Part shown: positions 14,101-20,201 of the stretch, piece after piece
Position numbering within the stretch: the stretch's first letter is position 1
Layout of the letters: every line of letters begins with the position of its first letter
DNA from: JAIEPT01 sp038217425
GTDB lineage: Bacteria; Planctomycetota; Planctomycetia; Gemmatales; Gemmataceae
NCBI GenBank assembly: GCA_038217425.1
Contig: JBBQPM010000113.1
Location: forward strand, 1 to 21,730
DNA: 21,730 bases
Direction: 5' to 3'
Notes under the pieces: model-generated
What the model saw: the letters and a program-made list of their open reading frames with translations, nothing else
Databases searched by the model: none
What the model was told of the DNA's origin: nothing
Translations under genes and position numbers: made by a program

Positions 14101-15806
14101 CCAAGCAAATGCCCGAGGGCGAGCAATCTCTCAAGCGGCTGCACCTCAGCCTGGCGCTCGCGCCGGTGGACCCGGCCCACGTCGAGATTCTTTACGATCA
14201 TTTGCTGAACAGGGCGGCCGAGGCGAACGAGGCGGTGGCGATTCGCCGGGCGCTCCGGGACCAAAAGGGGCACGATCCCGAACGCCTGTGGGGGGTCCTG
14301 GAGAATGCAAAGAACGATCCCGATCGACGTTTTCGCGCCGCCTGCGCCCTGGCCGAACTCGATCCCGTGAATCCCCGCTGGCAGAAAAACGCCGAGCACG
14401 TTGCGGAAATGCTCGTGATCCAGGAGCCGTTCGTGGTTGCGCAGTGGACCGAAGCGTTTCGGCCCGTCGGCAAACTGCTCATCCCGTCGCTGGCGAATTT
14501 CATCGAAGAAGACAAGCGCAGCGGCGCCGAGGCGGGACTGATCGCCACCGTCTTCGGCAAGTTCGCAGCCGATCTTCCCGAAGCGTACCTCCGACTGGAG
14601 CAGCGTTTGACGACGGCGGCGCAACCGACCATCACCCCCAAGCAACTTGCGAACATCGCGGCTTCCTTGATGCTCATCGGCCGAACCGAAATGATTTGGC
14701 CCCTGCTCAAGCACAGTCCCGATCCAACGCTACGCAGCTTCCTGATCGAACGCTTCGGGCCCATGGGCGTCGCTCCCAAATTATTGATCGCCCAACTGGA
14801 GCAGGAGAAAGACGCCTCGATCCGCACCGCGATCTTGCTCAGTCTCGGCGAGTTCGGCCTCAACCGCCTCTCCGGCAGCGATCGCAGGGCGCTGTTGCCG
14901 CGTTTGCAGCGGACCTACCTCGAGGATCCCGATCCCGGCGTGCATGGCGCCGTCGAGCGTTTACTCAGGCTGTGGCGTGCGGACGACGTCCTCGCTGAAA
15001 TGGACCGAACGCTCGCCAGCGAAGGCCTGACCAAGAATCGCCGTTGGTACGTGAGCCCGCAAGGTCAAACGATGACGCGGGTGCAGCCGGGCGAAATCTG
15101 GATCGGCGAAGACGACGAGCGCCGACTTCTGCGAGTGGAAGGGGCGTTCGCCATCGCTTCCAAGGAGGTCGCCATCGCTCAATTTGTCGCTGTCATGAAG
15201 CGGCCTCCTCAAGGAAACAACGATGCACCGAACTGCCCGATCACGAGCATTACCTGGCACGACGCCGCCGAATATTGCAATCTGCTGAGCAAGCTCGAGA
15301 AGATCCCGGAAGAGCAGTGGTGCTATCTACCGGTGTACAACGGCGCCGTCAAGATCGGCATGAAGACGGCGCCCGGCTTTCTCGAACGCACCGGGTATCG
15401 TCTGCCGACCGAGGCGGAATGGGAACTCGCGTGCCGAGCGGGTTCGACGACGGAGTTCAGCTTCGGCGCTGCCGAGGAATTGGCGGACAAGTACGCGTGG
15501 CACTTCGGCAATTCGCCGACGCGCTGCCGAGCGGTGGGATCGCTCAAGCCGAACGACCTGGGACTTTTCGATACCCACGGCAACGCCCTGGAGCTTTGCC
15601 ATCACACCCCCGCGCTGGACGCAAAACCGGAGGCAAAGGAACCGAGCGAAGAAACGCCCAAGCCGATGGGAGATGTTCTGGTGTTGCGCGGCGGATCGTT
15701 TTACGACCGGGTCGGGGACGTCCGTTCGACCGAGCGCATCGGCACCGTGCCGGTGATCCGCGACTTCGACGTCGGCTTCCGCATCGCGCGGACGATTAGA
15801 CCTTAG
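11163..15806 (+). CDS. Giant Ser/Thr protein kinase - STAND NTPase - TM - HEAT-like - FGE-like fusion (1547 aa)
   Basis: Domains in order: a helical N-terminus typical of planctomycete kinases (1-145); a protein kinase (149-411) with the glycine loop GEGGFGQVF (157-165), K179 in AIK, the catalytic loop HRDIKPAN (271-278), DFG (291-293) and SPE (315-317), so it looks active; a STAND-type NTPase (about 445-850) with Walker A GPSGCGKSS (499-507) and Walker B VVILLDQFEQW (573-583), ending in a winged-helix-like YYQLTHDYLVPSLRDWL; one membrane helix (about 918-938); alpha-helical HEAT-like repeats (about 1040-1280); and an FGE-sulfatase-fold domain (about 1300-1545) with GYRLPTEAEWELACRAGS, NDLGLFDTHGNALELC, VLRGGSFYD and VGFRIAR. 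The active-site cysteines of true FGE near the GGSF motif are absent, so the last domain is probably a ligand binder outside the membrane. The frame is open upstream into the sigma factor gene, but the ATG at 11163 gives the proper N-terminus. Confidence 0.93.
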   Translation: MATRTHHLSQTLSSIQSDLMEAVLTDFESDLKRGLSCNFDDYLARAPESRASLLMELLHIDLEFRLKQGESIRVDQYLTRYPELWAEPDRVADLIFAEYRVRRVKEPGLNLEAYVARFPELADKLHARFVPEACEVVDSAPSAAMQIGRYRVERMLGEGGFGQVFLAVDETLGRRVAIKIPRREFMSHPRDAAAFLAEARTLASLSHPHIVAVHDVGVTPDGVCFVVSQLIDGRDLAHVLRESRFTPASAAELTATVAEALHHAHCKGLVHRDIKPANILIDSAGKPYVADFGLALAIADFDKEPILAGTPAYMSPEQARGEGHRVDGRSDIFSLGAVLYEMLANRQPFHAETRAKLLVQIATLEVRPPRQWNDALPHELERICLKALARRVSDRYTTAKDFAADLRQFLQSSSEPRNRSFPAAFSSNPREPAFGDSRSILQIIPKGLRSFDAQDADFFLKLLPGPCDREGLPESIRFWKTRLEETDPDRTFCVGLIYGPSGCGKSSLVKAGLLPRLSDHLIVVYLEATAEETESRLRKGLCKQCPELETQTSLKNMLSALRKGQGSPRGKKVVILLDQFEQWLHAKRGQQDSELVQALRQCDGGRVQCVVMVRDDFWLSATRFLRELEIKLVEGHNSALADLFDIDHAKKVLAAFGRAYEKLPDLEDDGKKQHEEFLTQAIQGLAEDGKVICVRLALFAEMMKGKPWTTRALKEIGGAAGVGVSFLDGTFSASTAPPEHRYHQEAARAVLKALLPSPGTDIKGHMRSSAELMAASGYAKRPHDFDDLIRILDSEIRLVTPTDPQGLVDESGLRTTTSVKTTSPAECSDEPTVSYYQLTHDYLVPSLRDWLTRKQKETVRGRAELLLADRSQAWNARPEIRELPSLLQWAKIRLLTSRRNWTPAQGKMMRRAGKRYAFRGLLYFACLVLIGAIAWDMYGHFNAKVLCDRIQEAKTEQVQGIVREMAPYRSWVNPMLKRAAKQMPEGEQSLKRLHLSLALAPVDPAHVEILYDHLLNRAAEANEAVAIRRALRDQKGHDPERLWGVLENAKNDPDRRFRAACALAELDPVNPRWQKNAEHVAEMLVIQEPFVVAQWTEAFRPVGKLLIPSLANFIEEDKRSGAEAGLIATVFGKFAADLPEAYLRLEQRLTTAAQPTITPKQLANIAASLMLIGRTEMIWPLLKHSPDPTLRSFLIERFGPMGVAPKLLIAQLEQEKDASIRTAILLSLGEFGLNRLSGSDRRALLPRLQRTYLEDPDPGVHGAVERLLRLWRADDVLAEMDRTLASEGLTKNRRWYVSPQGQTMTRVQPGEIWIGEDDERRLLRVEGAFAIASKEVAIAQFVAVMKRPPQGNNDAPNCPITSITWHDAAEYCNLLSKLEKIPEEQWCYLPVYNGAVKIGMKTAPGFLERTGYRLPTEAEWELACRAGSTTEFSFGAAEELADKYAWHFGNSPTRCRAVGSLKPNDLGLFDTHGNALELCHHTPALDAKPEAKEPSEETPKPMGDVLVLRGGSFYDRVGDVRSTERIGTVPVIRDFDVGFRIARTIRP

Positions 15807-15827
15807 CCGAATTCGGCTACACCCATC

Positions 15828-15869
15828 CTACTTCCACTCGCCCTGCAACTTCTGCCAACCCGGCCGCAG
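15828..15869 (-). pseudogene. Remnant of a sulfatase C-terminus, in frame after the small TonB-C gene
   Basis: Read on the minus strand, this stretch encodes LRPGWQKLQGEWK followed by a TAG stop. The last residues of the sulfatase encoded at 16291-17847 are LRGRWQKLQQELK, also followed by TAG. Over the 42 nt, 34 are identical, including an unbroken 15-nt core (TGGCAGAAGTTGCAG). The remnant is in the same frame as the small TonB-C gene, whose TGA stop lies at 15894-15896, 24 nt upstream of the remnant. I infer that a duplicate of the TonB-C/sulfatase fusion gene lost its sulfatase core and kept only the two ends. Similar tails occur in other planctomycete sulfatases, so the donor need not be the neighbour. 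Confidence 0.7.
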
Positions 15870-15893
15870 CATTGGGATGTTCCCGCGGTTGCT

Positions 15894-16235
15894 TCATTTG
15901 ACCGGCTGTAGATAGAATGTGAATGGAAGGTGCGTCTGACACTGAATCGGCGTGCCGTTGACGGTCGCTGGCTCAAATCGCCACTTTCGCACCGCGTCGA
16001 GCGCTGCGTCGTCAAACGCTTTGTGCCCGCTTGATTTCTCGACGCGGACGATGAGAACCTTTCCCTCGTCCGAGATAAGAAGTCGCAACAAAACTTTCCC
16101 TTCCACCCCTCGGCGCAACAGCTCAGGCGGATAGGATGGAATCACATTACTCGCTTTGGACTTGGGCGGAATCCGTACTTCGTCGGGCTCCATTCCGCTG
16201 AGCAGAGCCAACGCAAGAAAACTTGCCGCAAGCAT
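15894..16235 (-). CDS. Small exported protein made of a TonB C-terminal domain
   Basis: The 113-residue protein has a short signal sequence (MLAASFLALALLSG) and then only a TonB C-terminal-like domain (about 38-111): VEGKVLLRLLISDEGKVLIV, KSSGHKAFDDAALDAVRKW and LPFTFYL. In classical TonB this domain follows a membrane anchor and a long Pro-rich spacer and touches outer-membrane receptors. Here both are missing, so it cannot span the envelope as TonB does and may act as a free periplasmic or signal-anchored binding module. A GTG three nt upstream (16238) is an alternative start. It lies 55 nt downstream of the sulfatase gene on the same strand and shares KSSGHK-FD-AALDA-KW-F-PA with that protein's N-terminus, so the two are paralogous. 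It is probably co-transcribed with the sulfatase. Confidence 0.82.
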   Translation of the reverse strand: MLAASFLALALLSGMEPDEVRIPPKSKASNVIPSYPPELLRRGVEGKVLLRLLISDEGKVLIVRVEKSSGHKAFDDAALDAVRKWRFEPATVNGTPIQCQTHLPFTFYLQPVK

Positions 16236-16290
16236 CACAGGTACTCGAGATGAGAAATCGGCTCGCCTAATTTTCGAGCGCTGACGTGTT

Positions 16291-17847
16291 CTATTTCAAC
16301 TCTTGCTGCAACTTCTGCCAACGCCCCCGCAAAGTCTCCAGCGTTTCCCGATGAGCCGGGTCGCTCGCCAAATTCGTCTCTTGCAAGGGATCGCTCGCCA
16401 GGTCGTACAACTCTTCCACCGGCGTCGGAAGCATCCAGCGAATGTAGGTCCAGCGCTGGCTGCGGATCCCCTCGCTGGGCGGAATGATCTTCACCCCGGT
16501 GTGATGTTCATAGAAGAAATCGCTACGCCAATCCTTCGCCTCGCCCTCCAGCCAGGGACGCAGACTTTGACCTTGCATCGACTTCGGAATCGCTTGGCCC
16601 GTGAGATCCAGCAGCGTCGGCGCATGATCGATGTTCAGCGCGAGCGCGTCGACGGTCTTGCCGCGTTTGGATTCCGGCAAGCGCGGATCGACCACGATCA
16701 GCGGCACACGTACGGACTCCTCGTACAGATACCACTTATCCGCCAGGCCGCGCTCGCCCAGGAAGAAGCCGTTGTCCGACGTGAAGACGATGATCGTATT
16801 TTCGAGCATGCCGAGCTTGCGCAGTTCCTCGACGATTCGGCCCACTTCGCGGTCGATGCCGGTGATGAGCCGACAGTAATCGCGAACGGTCGCTTGATAC
16901 TTCTCGTCCGTATCGAAGCGAAGCAGGAAGCGGGCTCGACTTTCGGATTTTTGCACCGCTTCGGGCAGGAGCTTGAAAAACTTCTCGTCGGTCGTCTTGG
17001 CTTTGACGAAGTTGACGTCCTTGTAGAGATTTTCGTCGCGCGGATCGGGCGGGAACTCGCGCGGCGCCCGGTCTTGAGCGTGCGGCGATTTAAAGCTGAT
17101 CGACAAACACCACGGGGACGACTTCTTCTGCCCGGCGAGGAACTCCAGCGCCTGGTCTCCCATGCGTTGATTCATATGGCCCATGGCGCCTTTATCGAAG
17201 TAGTTGCCCTGGCCAGGGAAGCCTTTCCAGTAGTCGAACTCCGCCGCCGGGAGACTTTTGCCGACGCCGAACTTGCCGATGAAACCGACGCGATAGCCGG
17301 CCCGTTTGAAGAGCATCGGATACGTGAGGGCGAAGGCGTCGGCGGTGAAGGCGGTCGCGAAGTCGTTGATGCCGTGCCGCCGGGCGTACTGACCCGAGAG
17401 AATGCTCGCTCGGCTCACTGCGCAGATCGACGTCGTCACGAAGCTTCGCCGAAATAGAACGCCCCGCGCCGCCAGCGCGTCGATGTTCGGCGTCCGCACA
17501 ATCTTGTCGCCGGTGCAGCCGAGCTTGTCGTAGCGCAGATCGTCGGTGAGCAAATACAGCACGTTGAGCTTTTGCGGTTGATCGGCATTGAGACGAAAGG
17601 TGACGGGGATGACGGCCTGCGATTCGACCGCCTTGCCCCCCTTGATGGCCGGCTTGAATTGCCACTTCGGCGCCGCGTCGAGCGCCGCCTGGTCGAACTC
17701 TTTGTGACCGCTCGATTTCTGGATCTCTGCCTTGGCGACCGTGCCCTCGGTCGAGATCGTCACTTTCACGAGGACGGTTGCCTCGGCAAGCTGCGCCCGC
17801 GCAGTTCCACAGAGTAGGGCCAGTGTTAGCAGGATCGCGATGCGCAT
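16291..17847 (-). CDS. Exported sulfatase with an N-terminal TonB C-terminal-like domain
   Basis: The 518-residue protein has a signal peptide (MRIAILLTLALLCGTARA), a TonB-C-like domain (about 20-87, ISTEGTVAKAEIQKSSGHKE), then a type I sulfatase (about 93-518). The sulfatase shows the metal-binding TDD (101-103), the modification site ICAVSRASILSGQYARRHG (141-159), SDNGFFLGERGLADKW (357-372) and the C-terminal EELYDLASDPLQETNLASDP. C142 should become formylglycine and hydrolyse sulfate esters, presumably of polysaccharides. The canonical site is CxPSR; here Val replaces Pro (CAVSR), which may change how well FGE modifies it. The TonB-C fusion is unusual. A GTG at 17874 and an ATG at 17871 are alternative starts; I chose 17847 because it gives a compact signal peptide and has a GGGGG run upstream. 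A 302-bp spacer with a palindromic element separates it from the operon upstream. Confidence 0.9.
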   Translation of the reverse strand: MRIAILLTLALLCGTARAQLAEATVLVKVTISTEGTVAKAEIQKSSGHKEFDQAALDAAPKWQFKPAIKGGKAVESQAVIPVTFRLNADQPQKLNVLYLLTDDLRYDKLGCTGDKIVRTPNIDALAARGVLFRRSFVTTSICAVSRASILSGQYARRHGINDFATAFTADAFALTYPMLFKRAGYRVGFIGKFGVGKSLPAAEFDYWKGFPGQGNYFDKGAMGHMNQRMGDQALEFLAGQKKSSPWCLSISFKSPHAQDRAPREFPPDPRDENLYKDVNFVKAKTTDEKFFKLLPEAVQKSESRARFLLRFDTDEKYQATVRDYCRLITGIDREVGRIVEELRKLGMLENTIIVFTSDNGFFLGERGLADKWYLYEESVRVPLIVVDPRLPESKRGKTVDALALNIDHAPTLLDLTGQAIPKSMQGQSLRPWLEGEAKDWRSDFFYEHHTGVKIIPPSEGIRSQRWTYIRWMLPTPVEELYDLASDPLQETNLASDPAHRETLETLRGRWQKLQQELK

Positions 17848-18149
17848 GGAAAGCCCCCGGAGTTCCGTCATCACCGTTTAGCGGTCGCGTCGTCACGTGA
17901 AGGCTAAACCAAAATTGCCAAGCTATCTCTCGTTCCCGGGCTCTGCCCGGGAACGCACTGCCCAGAGGCTCTGCCTCGTGTTGATTACGTGCCAAAAATG
18001 GTGTTGTTCGCAAGGGATACTGGCGCCGAGGCAGAGCCTCGCATTCAGTGCGTTCCCGGGCAGAGCCCGGGAACGAGAATCTTGTCTCTGGGTTCCGTCG
18101 TACCCGTTCAGCTCTCACGCAGCATCGCGCGAGCGCTAAACGAAAATGA
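17848..18149. other. 302-bp intergenic spacer
   Basis: This spacer lies between the transglutaminase stop and the sulfatase start. It contains the 151-bp palindromic element described separately and no coding frame with gene-like character. Two similar 14-mers (gctaaaccaaaatt at 17903 and gctaaacgaaaatg at 18135, 12 of 14 matching) flank the element; I cannot say whether they mark its insertion. Any sulfatase promoter must lie between 17848 and 17927 or inside the element; no clear hexamers are seen. Confidence 0.7.
17928..18078. repeat. 151-bp nested palindromic (REP/MITE-like) element
   Basis: The left arm 17928-17978 and the right arm 18027-18078 are reverse complements except for a short mismatched stretch in each (around 17961-17964). 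The centre (17979-18026) is unique. Each arm contains smaller perfect palindromes: cgttcccggg/cccgggaacg around a 5-nt loop (17931-17955 and 18051-18075), and gaggc/gcctc around a 3-nt loop. The structure can form a long cruciform or four small hairpins. It separates the five-gene operon from the sulfatase gene and could end transcription or stabilise the operon's mRNA 3' end. No open frame or transposase gene is linked to it. Confidence 0.85.
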
Positions 18150-19538
18150 CTACTGAATATCCTGGTACGAAAACGCGCGGTCCACCTTCTCGTACACTTG
18201 ACCGTCGACTTCCACGTAGGGGTAGATGAAGAAGTTGAGCGCCTTGCCCGCCTGCTTCGGAACCAAATCGATATCGCGGCCCGTCGTGAAATGAATGCGG
18301 TCTTCCGTCAAGTTGCCGAAATAGTATTCCTTCATGCTCGGCGTCCGCTTGGCGTCGGAGATGTCGACCGGCACCCAGCTCTTTTCGGGCATGAACCAGG
18401 CCCAGCAATGGTAACCGCCGATCTTGTCGGCCCCGCGTTTGACGGGGATCGAGAACCCCATCTCGAACTTCGCGGGGATCTTCTTGGCTCGGGCCAGCGA
18501 GATGAAGATGCTGTGGAAGTCGGTGCAATTGCCGTAGCCGCTGTCGCAGGCCCAGTTCGTGTCCCCCTGGCCCCAGCCGATTCCTTCCTTTTTGTACTCC
18601 ATGTGATCGAACACCACATCGTAAAGATTCTTGGCGGCCGCGAACGATTCGGGCGCGACCTTCTTGTTCTTGATCAACTCGAGCGGCTTGCCGGCGATCG
18701 GAACCTTGGCGTCCGGAGCCAAAAAGCGATCGAGAAGTTTCGGCGATTCGCTCGCCTTTTGATTGGTTTGCGCTTCCAACCGCTTCACCACATAGCTGAC
18801 CTGAAACGGAATCTCCCCCTTGGCGTCGGCCTTGCCTTCGAAGTACAAGATCGAGTTGCCGTACTGTTCGTCCTTGCCAAGTTGTGCCGAGGCAGGAATC
18901 TTCTTGGCGATGCCGACGTCCTGCAGCGGCGTTGTGGACGCGACCGGGATCCAGACTTTCGCGGTCTTGCCGGGAGGTAAATCCTTGACCTTGCCTTCGT
19001 AAGTGAACTCAAACGCCCGACTCTTGACCGCCGACGCCTTCTTGGACTCAACTTTGGGAAGTTCGGGTTTGGTTTCGACTTTGGGCTTTTCAACCTTGGG
19101 AAGTTCGGGTTTGGTTTCGACTTTGGGCTTTTCAACCTTGGGGAGTTCCGGTTTGGTCTCCCCCTTGGCGGGCACAGGATCGCTGACCTTGGCGTCGGCC
19201 GCGGTCACAGTGAGGGCTGAGAGTCTGCCCGGGGTGACGGCGATTTTGCGGGAGACGTGATACTGCTTGCCGGCATCGCTCCAGGCGACTTCGATGCTGT
19301 AGTCGTAGGTGCCCGGTTCAAGGTCGGGGGTGAAGTACATACGCGAAGGCCCGGCCTGATTCATCTGGGCGCCGCCGAACTTGACGATGGCGTTGGCGGG
19401 GACGTTGAGCATGACGAGGGCGCGTTTGGGCGGGATCGAGATCGATTCCTGCGCTTCGGACGGGTTGAAATGCGAGACGGCATAGCCAATGCCCAGCACG
19501 AGAAGCACGCCGGCGTAGACGCGGAAAGGATGACGCAT
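18150..19538 (-). CDS. Exported TIGR03000-transglutaminase-like protein (462 aa)
   Basis: The protein has an N-terminal signal or anchor segment (MRHPFRVYAGVLLVLGIGYA). A TIGR03000-like planctomycete domain follows (about 38-112; RALVMLNVPANAIVKFGGAQ, then YFTPDLEPGTYDYSIEVAW). Next come a charged Lys/Pro/Glu linker of 14-residue repeats (129-164), a beta-rich region (175-255) and a transglutaminase-like protease fold (about 300-400). The catalytic triad is visible as C338 in GYGNCTDFHSIF, H377 in GGYHCWAWF and D392 in VPVDISDA. In the periplasm such a domain could cleave or crosslink peptides (inference). GGAGG six nt upstream supports the ATG. It is the last gene of a tight operon, 18 nt after its neighbour, which ties it to the TolQ/TolR-like proteins upstream. 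Confidence 0.88.
   Translation of the reverse strand: MRHPFRVYAGVLLVLGIGYAVSHFNPSEAQESISIPPKRALVMLNVPANAIVKFGGAQMNQAGPSRMYFTPDLEPGTYDYSIEVAWSDAGKQYHVSRKIAVTPGRLSALTVTAADAKVSDPVPAKGETKPELPKVEKPKVETKPELPKVEKPKVETKPELPKVESKKASAVKSRAFEFTYEGKVKDLPPGKTAKVWIPVASTTPLQDVGIAKKIPASAQLGKDEQYGNSILYFEGKADAKGEIPFQVSYVVKRLEAQTNQKASESPKLLDRFLAPDAKVPIAGKPLELIKNKKVAPESFAAAKNLYDVVFDHMEYKKEGIGWGQGDTNWACDSGYGNCTDFHSIFISLARAKKIPAKFEMGFSIPVKRGADKIGGYHCWAWFMPEKSWVPVDISDAKRTPSMKEYYFGNLTEDRIHFTTGRDIDLVPKQAGKALNFFIYPYVEVDGQVYEKVDRAFSYQDIQ
19047..19154 (-). repeat. 42-bp coding tandem repeat (2.6 units)
   Basis: It encodes the 14-residue unit KPELPKVEKPKVET twice, plus a third partial unit (KPELPKVE). The two full units (19113-19154 and 19071-19112) differ at only two synonymous positions, so the duplication is recent or is kept homogeneous. 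It forms an extended charged spacer between the TIGR03000-like domain and the catalytic half. Confidence 0.9.
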
Positions 19539-19556
19539 GAGAGGCCTCCGGAGGGA

Positions 19557-20183
19557 TTAATTTGTATTGTAGGTGCCGGCGAATTTCAGGGGGATGCCCT
19601 TTTTCTTGAGCGAATTTTCGACCAGGTTTTTGTATGCGGGATGATCGATGGCGACGCTGTTGTCGTCCCCTTCGATGGTAATCATGATCGATTTGGAGTC
19701 GAGTTCGTTGATCCTTTTTTCGACGCCGGCGAGGTCCAGAGCGGGCGACTGCTTGTTGATCTTGTAATATTTGTTATCCGTTGCGCGTGCATCGAGCATG
19801 AAGATGGTGAGTTGATTGGGAGGAGAAACGATAGGGCCGCTGGTGTTGGTCGCGGGCCCGCCGGTTCCCTTGTTGCCGTTATTTGCGGGTCCGCTGGAGT
19901 TGCCTTTGCCCCCTCCGCCCGAACTGCCGAACCCGAACCCTGGGCCGCCCCGGCCCGTAAGCGGCGGGAAGTAGAAAAAGATGAGGGCGGCACAACCCAC
20001 AGCGGTCAGAAACTTGCACCAAAACAGCAAGAATCTCGGCATCGCCTCGCCCCCTAACGCCTTGTACAGGAGTGGAAAAAGCAACCCGGAAACGAAGAAC
20101 GCCCCGAAAAAGACCAAGAGCGCCGCAACGCTACGGACGACCTCGAACAACCCTTCGCCGAGACTACTGAATAAGGCGTCCAC
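19557..20183 (-). CDS. Two-helix membrane protein with a TolR/ExbD-like periplasmic domain
   Basis: I do not recognise this 208-residue protein as a named family. It has two hydrophobic helices (about 17-40 and 51-72), a Gly/Asn/Ser-rich flexible linker (76-120), and a folded C-terminal domain (about 123-204). The domain starts NQLTIFMLDARATDNKYYKI and continues with VEKRINEL, SIMITIEGDDNSVAIDHPAY and LVENSLKKKGIPLKFAG. This strand-helix-strand-helix-strand order, with GDD..V.....Y..L....KKKGI, resembles the periplasmic domain of ExbD/TolR. The similarity is my reading by eye. It has no membrane Asp of the ExbD type; that residue is in the preceding gene's product. The start is GTG, with GGGGAG seven nt upstream. 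It lies 18 nt after the TolR-like gene and 18 nt before the transglutaminase gene. Confidence 0.8.
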   Translation of the reverse strand: MDALFSSLGEGLFEVVRSVAALLVFFGAFFVSGLLFPLLYKALGGEAMPRFLLFWCKFLTAVGCAALIFFYFPPLTGRGGPGFGFGSSGGGGKGNSSGPANNGNKGTGGPATNTSGPIVSPPNQLTIFMLDARATDNKYYKINKQSPALDLAGVEKRINELDSKSIMITIEGDDNSVAIDHPAYKNLVENSLKKKGIPLKFAGTYNTN

Positions 20184-20190
20184 TTCGTTT

Positions 20191-20196
20191 CTCCCC
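20191..20196 (-). promoter_or_regulatory. Shine-Dalgarno site supporting a GTG start
   Basis: GGGGAG on the minus strand lies 7 nt before the GTG at 20183 and supports that start for the two-helix membrane protein. Confidence 0.7.
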
Positions 20197-20201
20197 TGCG
20201 G

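Noticed and set aside
11163..15806. Antiphage defence system based on the STAND NTPase
   Set aside because: The kinase, membrane helix and FGE-like sensor with an ECF sigma partner fit planctomycete signalling better; there is no effector nuclease or other defence gene nearby.
17928..18078. CRISPR-like repeat structure
   Set aside because: There are only two inverted, not direct, copies and no regular spacers or cas genes.
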